64,000 nt of DNA. Origin: an uncultured Selenomonadaceae bacterium. Its GTDB lineage: Bacteria > Bacillota > Negativicutes > Selenomonadales > Selenomonadaceae. The notes below the pieces were generated by a model. The model was given only the letters and a program-made list of their open reading frames with translations. It had not been told where the DNA came from and made no database searches. The translations under genes and the position numbers were made by a program. Every line of letters begins with the position of its first letter. The first letter of the stretch is position 1. Positions 1 through 8,033 of this stretch are shown in pieces. The DNA is taken from the NCBI GenBank assembly GCA_905233135.1, contig CAJOCQ010000001.1:240795-304794 (forward strand), written 5' to 3'.

Positions 1-180
1 GCGGTTGAATCTTTTATTTACTTTAAATTTTAAATTCTCGAACAACGGCATTTCTTTCTTTTTGCAAAAAGAAAGAAACGCCTGGCAAAGAAAGAAAAAC
101 TGGCACCCCGCACATAATTCAATCCTGAATTAAGTGCGGGCGGCGGTCATCCTTGACCGCCGTGTTGCACCTTCGTTTAA
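1..180. repeat. Modular palindromic repeat, copy A
   Basis: This is copy A of the dispersed modular element. The head at 50-78 is a perfect A/T-rich hairpin (TTTCTTTCTTTTT facing AAAAAGAAAGAAA), followed by CGCCTGGCAAAGAAAGAA. The body has two further hairpins: CCCGCAC...GTGCGGG at about 108-140, and CGGCGGTCA...TGACCGCCG at about 141-163. It lies directly downstream of the minus-strand PAS-GGDEF gene and could act as its terminator. No ORF is visible. Confidence 0.7.
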
Positions 181-193
181 GGTTGCACAAATT

Positions 194-1111
194 TTAAGTT
201 GTAAAAATTTGAAAATTATTGCGCCCGTGTTCCTTGACGAAATATAAAGCTTTATCGGCAAGCGCAAAAGCTTTTTCGTAATTGACGGCGGAAGAAACAT
301 TTACCGCGCCAATGCTCGCCGTAATTTCAATTTCCATTCCCTCAACAAAAATATTTTTTGCCGCCTGTAAAATTTTTTTTGCCTTGTCTGAAATAAAATT
401 TTCATTCGGGGGATTTTTCAGCAGAATAACAAATTCATCGCCGCCGAATCGCCCGACGTAGGAATTTTCATTAAAAATTTTGCGCAGGAAATCTGCAAAC
501 ATTTTTAAAATAGTATCGCCCGCTTGGTGCCCGTACGTGTCATTAGCTTCTTTGAAATGGTCCAAATCAATGACGTACAACGCAGCATTTTGATTTTTTT
601 TAAGATAATTCGCGCAGAAATTTTCCATAGCTTTTTTGTTCAGCAAGCCTGTAAGTTTATCAGTTTCAGATTCTTTTTTCAGCTGTTTATTTCGCAGTTG
701 CAACTGTTGATTTAAATCCTTGACGCGCTGCAAATCCAATTCAACGCCGCGCAATTTTATTAACTCGGTAATATCGTCAATCAAAATCAGAATGCCCATT
801 TTTTCCGCGCCGTCGTACATAATGGACGTTTTCATATGCAGATATTTAAAATTTTTGCCGTCGAAATATTGAACAATGTTTTCGTGCGCGTTGGTATAAT
901 CTTGAATAGCGTCCAGAACAATTTGATTAAAATCGTCGTTTTCTGCGTAGTCGATAAAAATTTGGGCGAAAGGAATATTTAACATTTCGGCGGCAGATTT
1001 ATTTAAAATATTTTCAGCCGCAGGATTGACGTAATTAATTTTCCCGCTTTTTATGTAAAGTATACCGCCTGAAATACCATTTAAAATTTTCTTATGAAGC
1101 AGATTTTCCAT
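194..1111 (-). CDS. PAS-GGDEF diguanylate cyclase
   Basis: A 305-residue cytoplasmic signalling protein. An N-terminal PAS domain (about 1-115) is joined by a short coiled coil (about 120-150) to a GGDEF domain (about 150-303). The GRFGGDEF active-site loop and the following D..K.YFVK..GRN signature are intact, so c-di-GMP synthesis from two GTP is likely. The RxxD inhibitory site normally five residues before GGDEF is absent (NENS there), so product feedback is not expected at that site. There is no membrane segment, so the PAS domain should sense an internal cue. It is followed by repeat copy A and preceded by coaBC on the same strand. Confidence 0.9.
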   Translation of the reverse strand: MENLLHKKILNGISGGILYIKSGKINYVNPAAENILNKSAAEMLNIPFAQIFIDYAENDDFNQIVLDAIQDYTNAHENIVQYFDGKNFKYLHMKTSIMYDGAEKMGILILIDDITELIKLRGVELDLQRVKDLNQQLQLRNKQLKKESETDKLTGLLNKKAMENFCANYLKKNQNAALYVIDLDHFKEANDTYGHQAGDTILKMFADFLRKIFNENSYVGRFGGDEFVILLKNPPNENFISDKAKKILQAAKNIFVEGMEIEITASIGAVNVSSAVNYEKAFALADKALYFVKEHGRNNFQIFTT

Positions 1112-1120
1112 AAAATAACC

Positions 1121-2314
1121 TCAAATCAATTTTGCAACGCGCAAAATAATTTTTTCGGCAAGTTCGGACTTTGTCATTTTGGGGAAATTTTCAACTTCGC
1201 CCGCGCGATTGATAATCGAAATAATATTTGTATCGACGGCGAAGCCCGCGCCTTCCTTTGAAACGTCATTTGCAACGATAAAATCTAAATTTTTTTCGAC
1301 GATTTTATTTTTGGCGTAATCGATAACGTTTTGAGTTTCGGCGGCGAATCCTACAAGCAACTGATTTTTTTTGCGCTGCCCGAGTTCTTTTAGAATGTCA
1401 GGATTTTTGACAAGTTCAAGCGTCAAAGTTTCACTGTCCTTTTTAATTTTTTGCGGCGCAATATTTTTAACGCGGTAATCAGAAACTGCGGCGGACATTA
1501 TAACCGCGTCAACAGAATCAAATTCTTCCAAAATTTCTTCGCGCATTTGTTCGGCAGTTTCGACTTTGATAAATTTCAAATTGGCGGGCGCGTCAACAGT
1601 TGTATTGCCGGCAATGAGAATAACTTCCGCGCCGTGATTTTTCGCCGCCTTTGCAATTTCAAAGCCCATTTTGCCGCTTGAACGGTTGCAAATGAATCTT
1701 ACTGGGTCAATAGGTTCAATGGTGCCGCCCGCCGTAACGAGAATTTTTTTACCTTTAAGAATTTTCGGCGCAAAAAATCTAATAATTTCTTCGCAGATAT
1801 TTTCGGGCTCGGCGAGTCTGCCTTTGCCGCTTGTACCGCAAGCCAACAAGCCAATTTCAGAATCAATAATTTTGACGCCGCGACTTTTGAGAATTTCAAT
1901 ATTTTCTTGAGTGGCGGGGTGTTCAAGCATTCGGGTATTCATTGAAGGAGCGACAAGCAAGGGCGCGGGCGTTGCCAAAATTGTTGTAGTCAATAAATCG
2001 TCCGCTATACCGTGCGCCGCCTTCGCCAAAAAATTTGCGGTTGCAGGAGCTATTAAAACTACGTCCGCAAAATTTGCAAGTGCAATATGTTCAACGTGAA
2101 AATTAATTGCGCCTGCGAACATTTCGACTGAAACGGGATTTTTTGTAATTTCTTGGAAAGTGCGCGGAGCGACAAATTCGGCGGCGGCGCGCGTCATTAC
2201 AACGCGCACTTCTGCTCCCAATTTTTTCAGGCGGCTTACAACTTCAACCACTTTGTAAGCGGCAATTCCGCCCGTTACTCCGACAAGAATATTTTTACCT
2301 TGCAATTCATTCAT
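1121..2314 (-). CDS. coaBC: Bifunctional phosphopantothenoylcysteine decarboxylase/synthetase
   Basis: CoaBC makes 4'-phosphopantetheine in coenzyme A synthesis: CoaB couples cysteine to phosphopantothenate using CTP, and CoaC decarboxylates the product with FMN. The N-terminal flavoprotein half (about 1-180) has GVTGGIAAYK, the active-site histidine in HVEHI (residue 76) and the PSMN motif. The CoaB half (about 185-397) starts with KILVTAGGT and has the SSGKMG, AAVSDYR and KNPDIL motifs. Its 397 residues are normal for the family. The start overlaps the end of rpoZ by 8 bases, so the two are probably translationally coupled. Confidence 0.95.
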   Translation of the reverse strand: MNELQGKNILVGVTGGIAAYKVVEVVSRLKKLGAEVRVVMTRAAAEFVAPRTFQEITKNPVSVEMFAGAINFHVEHIALANFADVVLIAPATANFLAKAAHGIADDLLTTTILATPAPLLVAPSMNTRMLEHPATQENIEILKSRGVKIIDSEIGLLACGTSGKGRLAEPENICEEIIRFFAPKILKGKKILVTAGGTIEPIDPVRFICNRSSGKMGFEIAKAAKNHGAEVILIAGNTTVDAPANLKFIKVETAEQMREEILEEFDSVDAVIMSAAVSDYRVKNIAPQKIKKDSETLTLELVKNPDILKELGQRKKNQLLVGFAAETQNVIDYAKNKIVEKNLDFIVANDVSKEGAGFAVDTNIISIINRAGEVENFPKMTKSELAEKIILRVAKLI

Positions 2315-2537
2315 CGGGATTCTCTCCGCTCATTTCGTAGGTAATTTTACCCTCATAAATTTCTTCCATTGCGTCGGTAACAAATTTGTTTGAAGGGTTA
2401 TCAATGTGGCAAGGTTGCCCTTCCAAAAGTTGACGTGCACGCTTTGAAGCCAATACAACCAAAGTGTAGCGGCTGTGCGTGCGTTTAACCATTTCGTCTG
2501 TTGAAGGATTTACCATGCTTGGAACTAAAATGCTCAA
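2307..2537 (-). CDS. rpoZ: RNA polymerase omega subunit
   Basis: Small subunit that helps RNA polymerase assembly. It has the omega core pattern of a MVNPSTD-type start, RYTLVVLASKRARQL and the N.....DA..EI..GKITY tail. The TTG start at 2537 follows GGGAGATG; an internal ATG at 2516 is also possible and would remove seven residues. In related Firmicutes gmk and rpoZ are adjacent and followed by coaBC. Here the order is kept, but repeat copy B separates gmk from rpoZ. Confidence 0.92.
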   Translation of the reverse strand: MSILVPSMVNPSTDEMVKRTHSRYTLVVLASKRARQLLEGQPCHIDNPSNKFVTDAMEEIYEGKITYEMSGENPDE

Positions 2538-2605
2538 TTTTAATTACATCTCCCAATAATTTTTTTGGTCTGTAGATAAACTTTTAATTTTTAATATTTT
2601 TAAAT

Positions 2606-2786
2606 GTTCTTTTCTTTTTCCAAAGCAAAAAAGAAAAGAACCAAAAGAAAAGTGCTTTTTATCGCCCGTCAGGGCCGCTAAGGTCAAGAACGCGCTTAGT
2701 AACAGGTGCCCCCTTTGGGGCCTCTACTTTTTCCTACGCATCAGCATTACCGCAAGCTGCGGCTTTAGTGACGGGCGGATATTACA
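2606..2786 (+). repeat. Modular palindromic repeat, copy B
   Basis: Fills the 344-base gap between gmk and rpoZ, both on the minus strand. The head is TTTTCTTTTCC...GAAAAGAA followed by CCAAAAGAAAAGTGC. The body is the common type-1 form: CGCCCGTCAGGGCCGC at its left pairs with GCTGCGGC...TGACGGGCGG at its right, enclosing an inner CCCCCTTTGGGGCC hairpin and CTCTACTTTTTCC. It is antisense to the flanking genes. The remaining bases to 2881 hold no visible gene. Confidence 0.85.
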
Positions 2787-2881
2787 TTAGCTTTTATTGG
2801 GTTGCAGTTATATTTCAGCAAACAGGAAATTTGCCGCGCGTCCTGCGCGAAGGGGGCGGCTCACATCACGTTCGCCGCTTT

Positions 2882-3487
2882 TTAATTTTCCAATAATTTT
2901 TCAAAAAGAAATTCGTTGCGTTTAACTTTGCAACGTTCGGCGGCAATTATCGATTTTATTTTTTCAACCGCCGCGTCAACAGTATCATTTACAACGACGT
3001 ACTGATATTTTTCGCCGACAGCAATTTCATTTTTGGCGGCGTTAAACCTGCGCGAAAATGTTTCAGGCGATTCACTGCCGCGCCCGTTAATCCTGTTTGC
3101 AAGTTCTTCCAATGAAGGCGGCAACAAAAAAATATACACGCCGTCAGGACGCTTTTTCATAACATTTAATGCGCCTTGAATGTCAATTTCCAATAAAACA
3201 TCTTCGCCGCGTTGCAAGCGTTCTTCAATCTTATGAATCGGAGTGCCGTAAAAATTGCCGTAAACTTCCGCGTACTCCAAAAATTTTTCTTCCGCTATCC
3301 AATTTTTAAATTCGTCAACGCTTATAAAAAAATATTCTACGCCATCAGTTTCGCCAATGCGCGGTTGCCGCGTTGTTGCAGAAATGGAATAAAAAAGCGT
3401 CGGAATTTCTTCCAACAATTTTTTGCAAACAGTGCCCTTGCCGGTGCCGCTTGCTCCCGAAACTACCAATAATAAACCTTTTTGCAT
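2882..3487 (-). CDS. gmk: Guanylate kinase
   Basis: Phosphorylates GMP to GDP with ATP. The P-loop GASGTGKG lies near residue 13, followed by SISATTRQPR, the GMP-binding GVEYFF and YGTP motifs, LLEIDIQGA and the RINGRG lid. The ATG at 3487 follows AAGGCAGG and gives 201 residues; an upstream in-frame start at 3508 would overlap dapF and has no better ribosome site. It lies 13 bases after dapF and is probably cotranscribed with it. Confidence 0.95.
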   Translation of the reverse strand: MQKGLLLVVSGASGTGKGTVCKKLLEEIPTLFYSISATTRQPRIGETDGVEYFFISVDEFKNWIAEEKFLEYAEVYGNFYGTPIHKIEERLQRGEDVLLEIDIQGALNVMKKRPDGVYIFLLPPSLEELANRINGRGSESPETFSRRFNAAKNEIAVGEKYQYVVVNDTVDAAVEKIKSIIAAERCKVKRNEFLFEKLLEN

Positions 3488-3500
3488 TTTGTAACCTGCC

Positions 3501-4304
3501 TTAAACAATTCCTGTAAAAACTTTTTCAGCCGCGCCCGTCATATAAACGTGATTATCTGCGCCCCATTCAATTTGCAAATCGCCACCGTCAAGGTGTACT
3601 GTTGCAGATTTTTCCGCCAAGCCGTTCAAATTCGCCGCAATGACCGTCGCGCAGGTTCCCGTACCGCAAGCCAAAGTTATACCGCTGCCGCGTTCCCAAA
3701 CGCGCATTTTTAATTCACTGCGGCTCAATACTTTGACAAATTCTGTATTTGTGCGGCGCGGGAAAATTTTATGGTATTCAAACTTTTTGCCTAGCTGTTC
3801 AAGATTAATTTTGCTTAAATCGTCAACGAAAATTACGCAGTGCGGATTTCCCATTGAAACGCAAGTAATTTTAAAAATTTCGCCGTCAATTTCCAGCGGC
3901 TCGGCAATAACTTTATCTTTGTTGAAAGTTACGGGGATTTTTGCGGCGTCGAGAATCGGTTCGCCCATATCGACTGTTACAAGATTTTTTTCAAGTTGGA
4001 CGTTTAAAATTCCCGCGCCCGTTTCAACTTGGAGCGCATCGGAATTTTCGCCGAGCAGAAATTTTGTAAAGCAACGAATACCGTTACCGCACATTTCGGC
4101 TTCGGAGCCGTCCGCGTTAAAAATTCTCATACGCACGTCTGCAACTTCGGAAGGCAAAACGTAAATCACGCCGTCCGCGCCAATCCCAAAATGGCGGTCG
4201 CACATTTGTTTTATTTTTTCGGCGGCGTCGATTCTTTCATTTTGAATGCTGTTGAAAATTATAAAATCGTTGCCGCAACCTTGCCACTTTTCAAATTTTT
4301 GCAA
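3501..4304 (-). CDS. dapF: Diaminopimelate epimerase
   Basis: Interconverts LL- and meso-diaminopimelate for lysine and peptidoglycan synthesis, without a cofactor, using two cysteines. Both are visible: the first in MCGNGIRC (about residue 78) and the second in ACGTGTC (about residue 214), each followed by the family's Gly/Thr loop. The TTG start at 4304 follows CTAGGAG with good spacing and gives the usual N-terminus FEKWQGCGNDF; a start at 4331 would add nine atypical residues. Its 267 residues are family-normal. Confidence 0.93.
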   Translation of the reverse strand: MQKFEKWQGCGNDFIIFNSIQNERIDAAEKIKQMCDRHFGIGADGVIYVLPSEVADVRMRIFNADGSEAEMCGNGIRCFTKFLLGENSDALQVETGAGILNVQLEKNLVTVDMGEPILDAAKIPVTFNKDKVIAEPLEIDGEIFKITCVSMGNPHCVIFVDDLSKINLEQLGKKFEYHKIFPRRTNTEFVKVLSRSELKMRVWERGSGITLACGTGTCATVIAANLNGLAEKSATVHLDGGDLQIEWGADNHVYMTGAAEKVFTGIV

Positions 4305-4308
4305 ATTA

Positions 4309-4980
4309 TCAACTCCTAGCAATACAATCAATTTTAGTACACGTCGCGCAGGATTTTTTCTGCTTAATATTTTTATCTGCTGAAAAATTTTTTTCCAATC
4401 CGATAATCGCCGTAACAGATTTACGCGGCACGAGCATTAATGATTCAGTTAAATTCATACCAATTTCAGGCGCGCCCGTAACATAAAAAAATTTTTGCTG
4501 ATTTTCCAAATTCCAATCGCCGTAGCCGGGACTGAAACGCCAACGCATTTTTAAACTTTGTTTAGAAACTTCGCGGGCAATGGCTTTTTCCAATTCATCG
4601 GCGGCTTGTTCAACTGCAGCGGTTGCGGCGGCGTCAAGCAATACCGAAGAAACATATTCGCCCGCGTCAAATTTTTTTGTAACTTCGCGCTCGATATTTT
4701 CGCCGACAGTAACTGCAATGCACGCAACTTTTTCGCAGCCTGCAAGGTGTTTTGTAATGGAATTGCCAAAAATTTTGAAGGGCGGCGCAGAATTTACAAC
4801 GGCGTTTTCGCAGTCATAATCGTAAATTTTATAAATGCCGCGCACTTGCAAAAGTAATAAAGCTTCTTCGCAGGCGTCGGAAATATTTTTTTCGTCAAAG
4901 TTTTTGGCGTTTTTCAAGCCTGCGTAACGGCGCGTTTCGGCAGCTGAAATTTCTAAAATCTGCGCGTTATATATCGGCAA
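4309..4980 (-). CDS. Methionine synthase activation domain protein (stand-alone)
   Basis: A 223-residue protein matching the reactivation domain of B12-dependent methionine synthase, encoded separately from the catalytic part. Its SAM-binding signature RFSPGYGDW is near residue 149, followed by the LTESLMLVPRKSVTAIIG segment and a C-terminal CATCTKIDC cysteine cluster as in stand-alone homologues. It probably supplies S-adenosylmethionine for reductive methylation of cob(II)alamin on a split MetH. It lies 4 bases upstream of dapF. MetH itself is not in the window. Confidence 0.82.
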   Translation of the reverse strand: MPIYNAQILEISAAETRRYAGLKNAKNFDEKNISDACEEALLLLQVRGIYKIYDYDCENAVVNSAPPFKIFGNSITKHLAGCEKVACIAVTVGENIEREVTKKFDAGEYVSSVLLDAAATAAVEQAADELEKAIAREVSKQSLKMRWRFSPGYGDWNLENQQKFFYVTGAPEIGMNLTESLMLVPRKSVTAIIGLEKNFSADKNIKQKKSCATCTKIDCIARS

Positions 4981-5001
4981 AAAAATTTCTCCCTTCGGTG
5001 T

Positions 5002-5074
5002 TTAAGGGTTCCAAGGATTAGGGAATAGTGATTTTCACTGGTGCCCTATATCCCTTTATCCTTTGAACCCTAAA
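5002..5074. repeat. Short degenerate repeat (TTAGGG type), inverted
   Basis: Two opposed arms, TTAAGGGTTCCAAGGATTAG and CTTTATCCTTTGAACCCTAA, form a long imperfect hairpin. The sequence is nearly the same as the one at 59325-59396. The stop codon of the FlhB-tail gene is the first TAG of the element. Confidence 0.75.
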
Positions 5075-5411
5075 TAAGCGGACGGCGGGCGCGTTGGAGA
5101 GCCTGCGCGGCGTTGAGTCGCCCTTTTTCTTTATCCATTTGGTAAACGTACGCCATAACTTCAGCAATAGCTTTATAAAGTTCGGGCGGTATTTCCCTGT
5201 CAATTTCCAAAGCCATTAACATATTGACAAGTGTTTTATTTTGGTAAACGGGAATAGAATTTTTTTGCGCGGCTGCCAAAATGTGTTCTGCAACGTGCCC
5301 TTTGCCCTTTGCAACAACGCGCGGCGCAGTGTCTTGTTGCATATCGTATTTCAACGCAACCGCTTTTTGTTCGGCTATTCGTTGTTCTTCGCTTTTATTT
5401 TCTTCGTCCAC
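5070..5411 (-). CDS. FlhB C-terminal-like protein (EscU/YlqH type)
   Basis: A 113-residue soluble protein resembling only the cytoplasmic tail of the flagellar export protein FlhB. Visible family features are ALKYD near residue 20, AEHILAAAQKNSIPVYQN and EIPPELYKAIAEVMAYVYQMD. The self-cleavage NPTH motif of true FlhB is replaced by VVAKGKG, so autocleavage is unlikely. Such short paralogues occur in many Firmicutes and their role is unknown. The stop codon lies at the edge of the short repeat 5002-5074. Confidence 0.8.
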   Translation of the reverse strand: MDEENKSEEQRIAEQKAVALKYDMQQDTAPRVVAKGKGHVAEHILAAAQKNSIPVYQNKTLVNMLMALEIDREIPPELYKAIAEVMAYVYQMDKEKGRLNAAQALQRARRPLI

Positions 5412-5565
5412 TTTCCTACCCCCTGCTACCTAAAACTTAATGCTTAATTATATTTCTTGCAATGTTTAACGTCAAGCAATGAAAATTTTTGGCTGATTAT
5501 GAAAATAAAAATGAAATTCCTGCCGAATACGATAAAATTTTTTCCTAAACAAGAAAAAATACTTG

Positions 5566-5594
5566 TTGACGTAAATATGAAAAAAAGTTAAAAT
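5566..5594 (+). promoter_or_regulatory. Sigma-A-type promoter for the HPr-like gene
   Basis: TTGACG at 5566-5571 and TAAAAT at 5589-5594 are separated by 17 bases. Transcription would begin near 5601, giving a leader of about 45 bases before the first ribosome site. The preceding bases from 5412 hold nothing else recognisable. Confidence 0.65.
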
Positions 5595-5718
5595 GCAAAC
5601 GTCACAGGGAAGTGGCGCGGTAAATTATTTTGGAGGAGTTTTTATTATGAGATTGCAAACTAACTTAAAAGTTAAAAATATAAATATGGTTGCTCAATCC
5701 AAAAAGGAGGGAGGGCTT

Positions 5719-6051
5719 ATGGCAAAGAAAAAAGTTGAAAAAATTAAATTCGTCGAAAAGATTCCTGAAATTGAAAATATTTCGGCGTTTGTATCTTTCA
5801 GAATGGTTTCAAAGGTTAAGCTTTGTTTCCGCGAATGTGCAAGCATCGTTAAAGTTGCCGAAGATACAGCTTGCCTTGTAGAAATTGCATCCGGTACAAA
5901 GGAAGGCAATTCCGACAGCATTTTATCTTTGGTAAATCTTGCGGTTACGGCCGGGCAAAGTTTGCTTTTAAAAATTCACGGTGATAACAACAAGGAAGCT
6001 TTTGAAAGAATTTCTAAAATTCTCAACGGCGAATCTGAATTTGAAAGCTGA
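5719..6051 (+). CDS. HPr-like protein lacking the phosphocarrier histidine (Crh-like)
   Basis: The C-terminal about 80 residues follow the HPr pattern. The segment FRECASIVKVA aligns with the HPr active-site loop (GLHARPA...), with Phe37 where the phospho-accepting His15 would be and Glu39 for Arg17. The segment NSDSILSLVNLAV aligns with the regulatory Ser46 helix, with Ser67 kept. This resembles Bacillus Crh, which also lacks His15 but is phosphorylated on Ser46, so a role in carbon regulation is more likely than sugar transport. The start at 5719 follows AAAGGAGGGAGGG. An in-frame ATG at 5647 also has a GGAGG site and would add 24 residues. A hairpin terminator follows. Confidence 0.7.
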   Translation: MAKKKVEKIKFVEKIPEIENISAFVSFRMVSKVKLCFRECASIVKVAEDTACLVEIASGTKEGNSDSILSLVNLAVTAGQSLLLKIHGDNNKEAFERISKILNGESEFES

Positions 6052-6076
6052 TTAATTTTTTATAACGAAATTTTTA

Positions 6077-6109
6077 AAGTCGGAAGTTGTAAACTTTCGG
6101 CTTTTTTTA
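6077..6109 (+). terminator. Rho-independent terminator after the HPr-like gene
   Basis: AGTCGGAAGTT and AACTTTCGGCT pair around GTA, with G-U pairs, and are followed by seven T. Confidence 0.8.
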
Positions 6110-6167
6110 GTTTACGCAGGAAAAATTTTCGGCGCGTTGAAAAAACTTTTTGAAAGGAGAAAATTTA

Positions 6168-7931
6168 ATGTCAGATTTAAACATTTCAAAGAAAACTATT
6201 TACAACATTTTTGCAGGAAATAAGGTTAATTTTTTAATTCCCGATTATCAACGCCCGTATTCTTGGGGGATTGAAGAATGCGATACTCTTTGGACGGATT
6301 TATATAATTTTGCTTTTCCCGACGGCAACGCAGATAATTTTACGGATGACAAGGACGAATATTTTTTAGGTACAATATTGACTGTCAGCAACGGCTCCTC
6401 TCAAGATGAAGTTATTGACGGGCAACAACGCTTGATAACGCTTTTACTTTTATTGCGCGCGTTTTATGAAAAATTCGGCGATACCCAAAGTAAGGTACGT
6501 GATAAAATTTCTGAATGTGTTTGGTATTTGGATAAGGATGACAATCCCGATAAAACTCGTGTAAAAATAATTTCGGAAGTTGCCACTGAAGCCGATAACG
6601 CCGAATTAAGAATTATACTTGAAACGGGCAAGGCAAATGAAAAAAGTAAAAGCCATTACGCGCAAAATTATTTTTACTTTCAAAATAAAATTGACGAATT
6701 TAAAAATTCAATGCCTGATGATTTTTCGTACTTTCCAAAGAGAATTATGCAAAATTGCATAATGTTGCCGATTGAAACAAATTCGCAAAATACGGCTTTA
6801 AGAATTTTTACAACGCTGAATGACAGAGGAACGCCGCTTTCTGATTCGGATATTTTCAAGGCGCAATTTTATAAATATTATTCCGCTCCCGAACAAGGCG
6901 GGCAAATTTCAAAAAATAATTTTATAAAACGCTGGAAAGAACTCGAAACAATCTGCAATGCAAATTTCCACCCGCGCACGGGTACGCCGCTTGATGATTT
7001 ATTTATGCGCTATATGTACTACAAGCTTGCAGAATCAGGCACAAAAAACGATACTTTTATTGGCTTGCGTCCTTACTTTGAAAAAGATAATTACCAAAAA
7101 TTTAAAAACGAAAAAAGCTTTGAAGATTTGGTAACTCTTGCAAATTTTTGGAATGATGTTTCAAAACGCAACGAAGAAAGATTTTCTGAGCGCGTTTTAA
7201 AGCGGCTGTACGTTTTGAGTTATTCGCCTTACAACATTTGGAGCTACATTGTTTCAATATATTTTATGGGCAATCGTGACGCGCAAAATAAATTGGACGA
7301 CGAAAAATTTTATAAATTCCTGCACAAAATAACCGCAATGTTTTTAATGCATTCAATAGTTAATCCCGGCAACCAAAACATTCGTCGCCCGTTCTTTGTA
7401 GAATTTACAAATATTTTTAAAGGTAATGAATTGACTTTTAAAGCTGAACCTAACGCCAAACAAAATTATGATTACAGACAAGATAGAAAATTATTTCGCG
7501 GCAAATTGAATGGTACAACTTTTTCAAATACAAAGAAAATTACAAAGGCAATGTTGGCGTGGTGGACTTTCCAAAATGACGCGCAAGAATTGCCGCCGCT
7601 TGATACAAAATTGGAAATTGAACACATTTACGCAAAAAAACTTCACGAAACCAAGCCGCTTGCAAATGTTGAAAATCTGGAACTTTTGGGCAATAAATCA
7701 CTGCTTGAAAAGCGCATAAATATTTATGCCTCAAATCTTCCCTTCGCCAACAAAAAAATTTATTATCTCGGCAAAACCAACAAGAAAAATGCAATGCCTA
7801 CTTTCAATCAGGAACTTTTGGAACTTGCAAAAACGCACGAGGATTTTACAGAAAATGATATTCTTGCACGCAACGAAAAAATTTTTGACGGCTTTATAAA
7901 TTACCTCGACGAAAATAAATTGCTGAAATAA
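6168..7931 (+). CDS. GmrSD-type DUF262/DUF1524 restriction protein
   Basis: A single-chain protein of 587 residues with the GmrS-like DUF262 domain at the N-terminus (IPDYQRPYSW near residue 25; FLGTIL and IDGQQRLITLLLLL around 75-105) and a DUF1524 HNH-like nuclease domain at the C-terminus (LEIEHIYAKK followed by LELLGNKSLLEKRIN). The family includes type IV enzymes that cut modified phage DNA using NTP. Both the DGQQR motif and the H-x-x-(N/K) nuclease segment look intact. The ATG at 6168 follows GAAAGGAGA. It stands alone between two terminators, without a methylase or other defence genes. Confidence 0.85.
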   Translation: MSDLNISKKTIYNIFAGNKVNFLIPDYQRPYSWGIEECDTLWTDLYNFAFPDGNADNFTDDKDEYFLGTILTVSNGSSQDEVIDGQQRLITLLLLLRAFYEKFGDTQSKVRDKISECVWYLDKDDNPDKTRVKIISEVATEADNAELRIILETGKANEKSKSHYAQNYFYFQNKIDEFKNSMPDDFSYFPKRIMQNCIMLPIETNSQNTALRIFTTLNDRGTPLSDSDIFKAQFYKYYSAPEQGGQISKNNFIKRWKELETICNANFHPRTGTPLDDLFMRYMYYKLAESGTKNDTFIGLRPYFEKDNYQKFKNEKSFEDLVTLANFWNDVSKRNEERFSERVLKRLYVLSYSPYNIWSYIVSIYFMGNRDAQNKLDDEKFYKFLHKITAMFLMHSIVNPGNQNIRRPFFVEFTNIFKGNELTFKAEPNAKQNYDYRQDRKLFRGKLNGTTFSNTKKITKAMLAWWTFQNDAQELPPLDTKLEIEHIYAKKLHETKPLANVENLELLGNKSLLEKRINIYASNLPFANKKIYYLGKTNKKNAMPTFNQELLELAKTHEDFTENDILARNEKIFDGFINYLDENKLLK

Positions 7932-7935
7932 ATCT

Positions 7936-7967
7936 GCGCGACAGTCGATAACGCGGCTGTCTTTTTT
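7936..7967 (+). terminator. Rho-independent terminator after the GmrSD-like gene
   Basis: GACAGTCG and CGGCTGTC form the stem and are followed by seven T. Confidence 0.75.
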
Positions 7968-8033
7968 TGTGCAGGAAGAAAATTAATTGCCGCCGAATTA
8001 TACCGAAATTATTTTAATCAAGGAGAGTTAAAT

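Noticed and set aside
3640..4164. A 174-codon open frame opposite dapF.
   Set aside because: The dapF reading on the other strand has both catalytic cysteines and normal length; the plus frame has no family match and no ribosome site.
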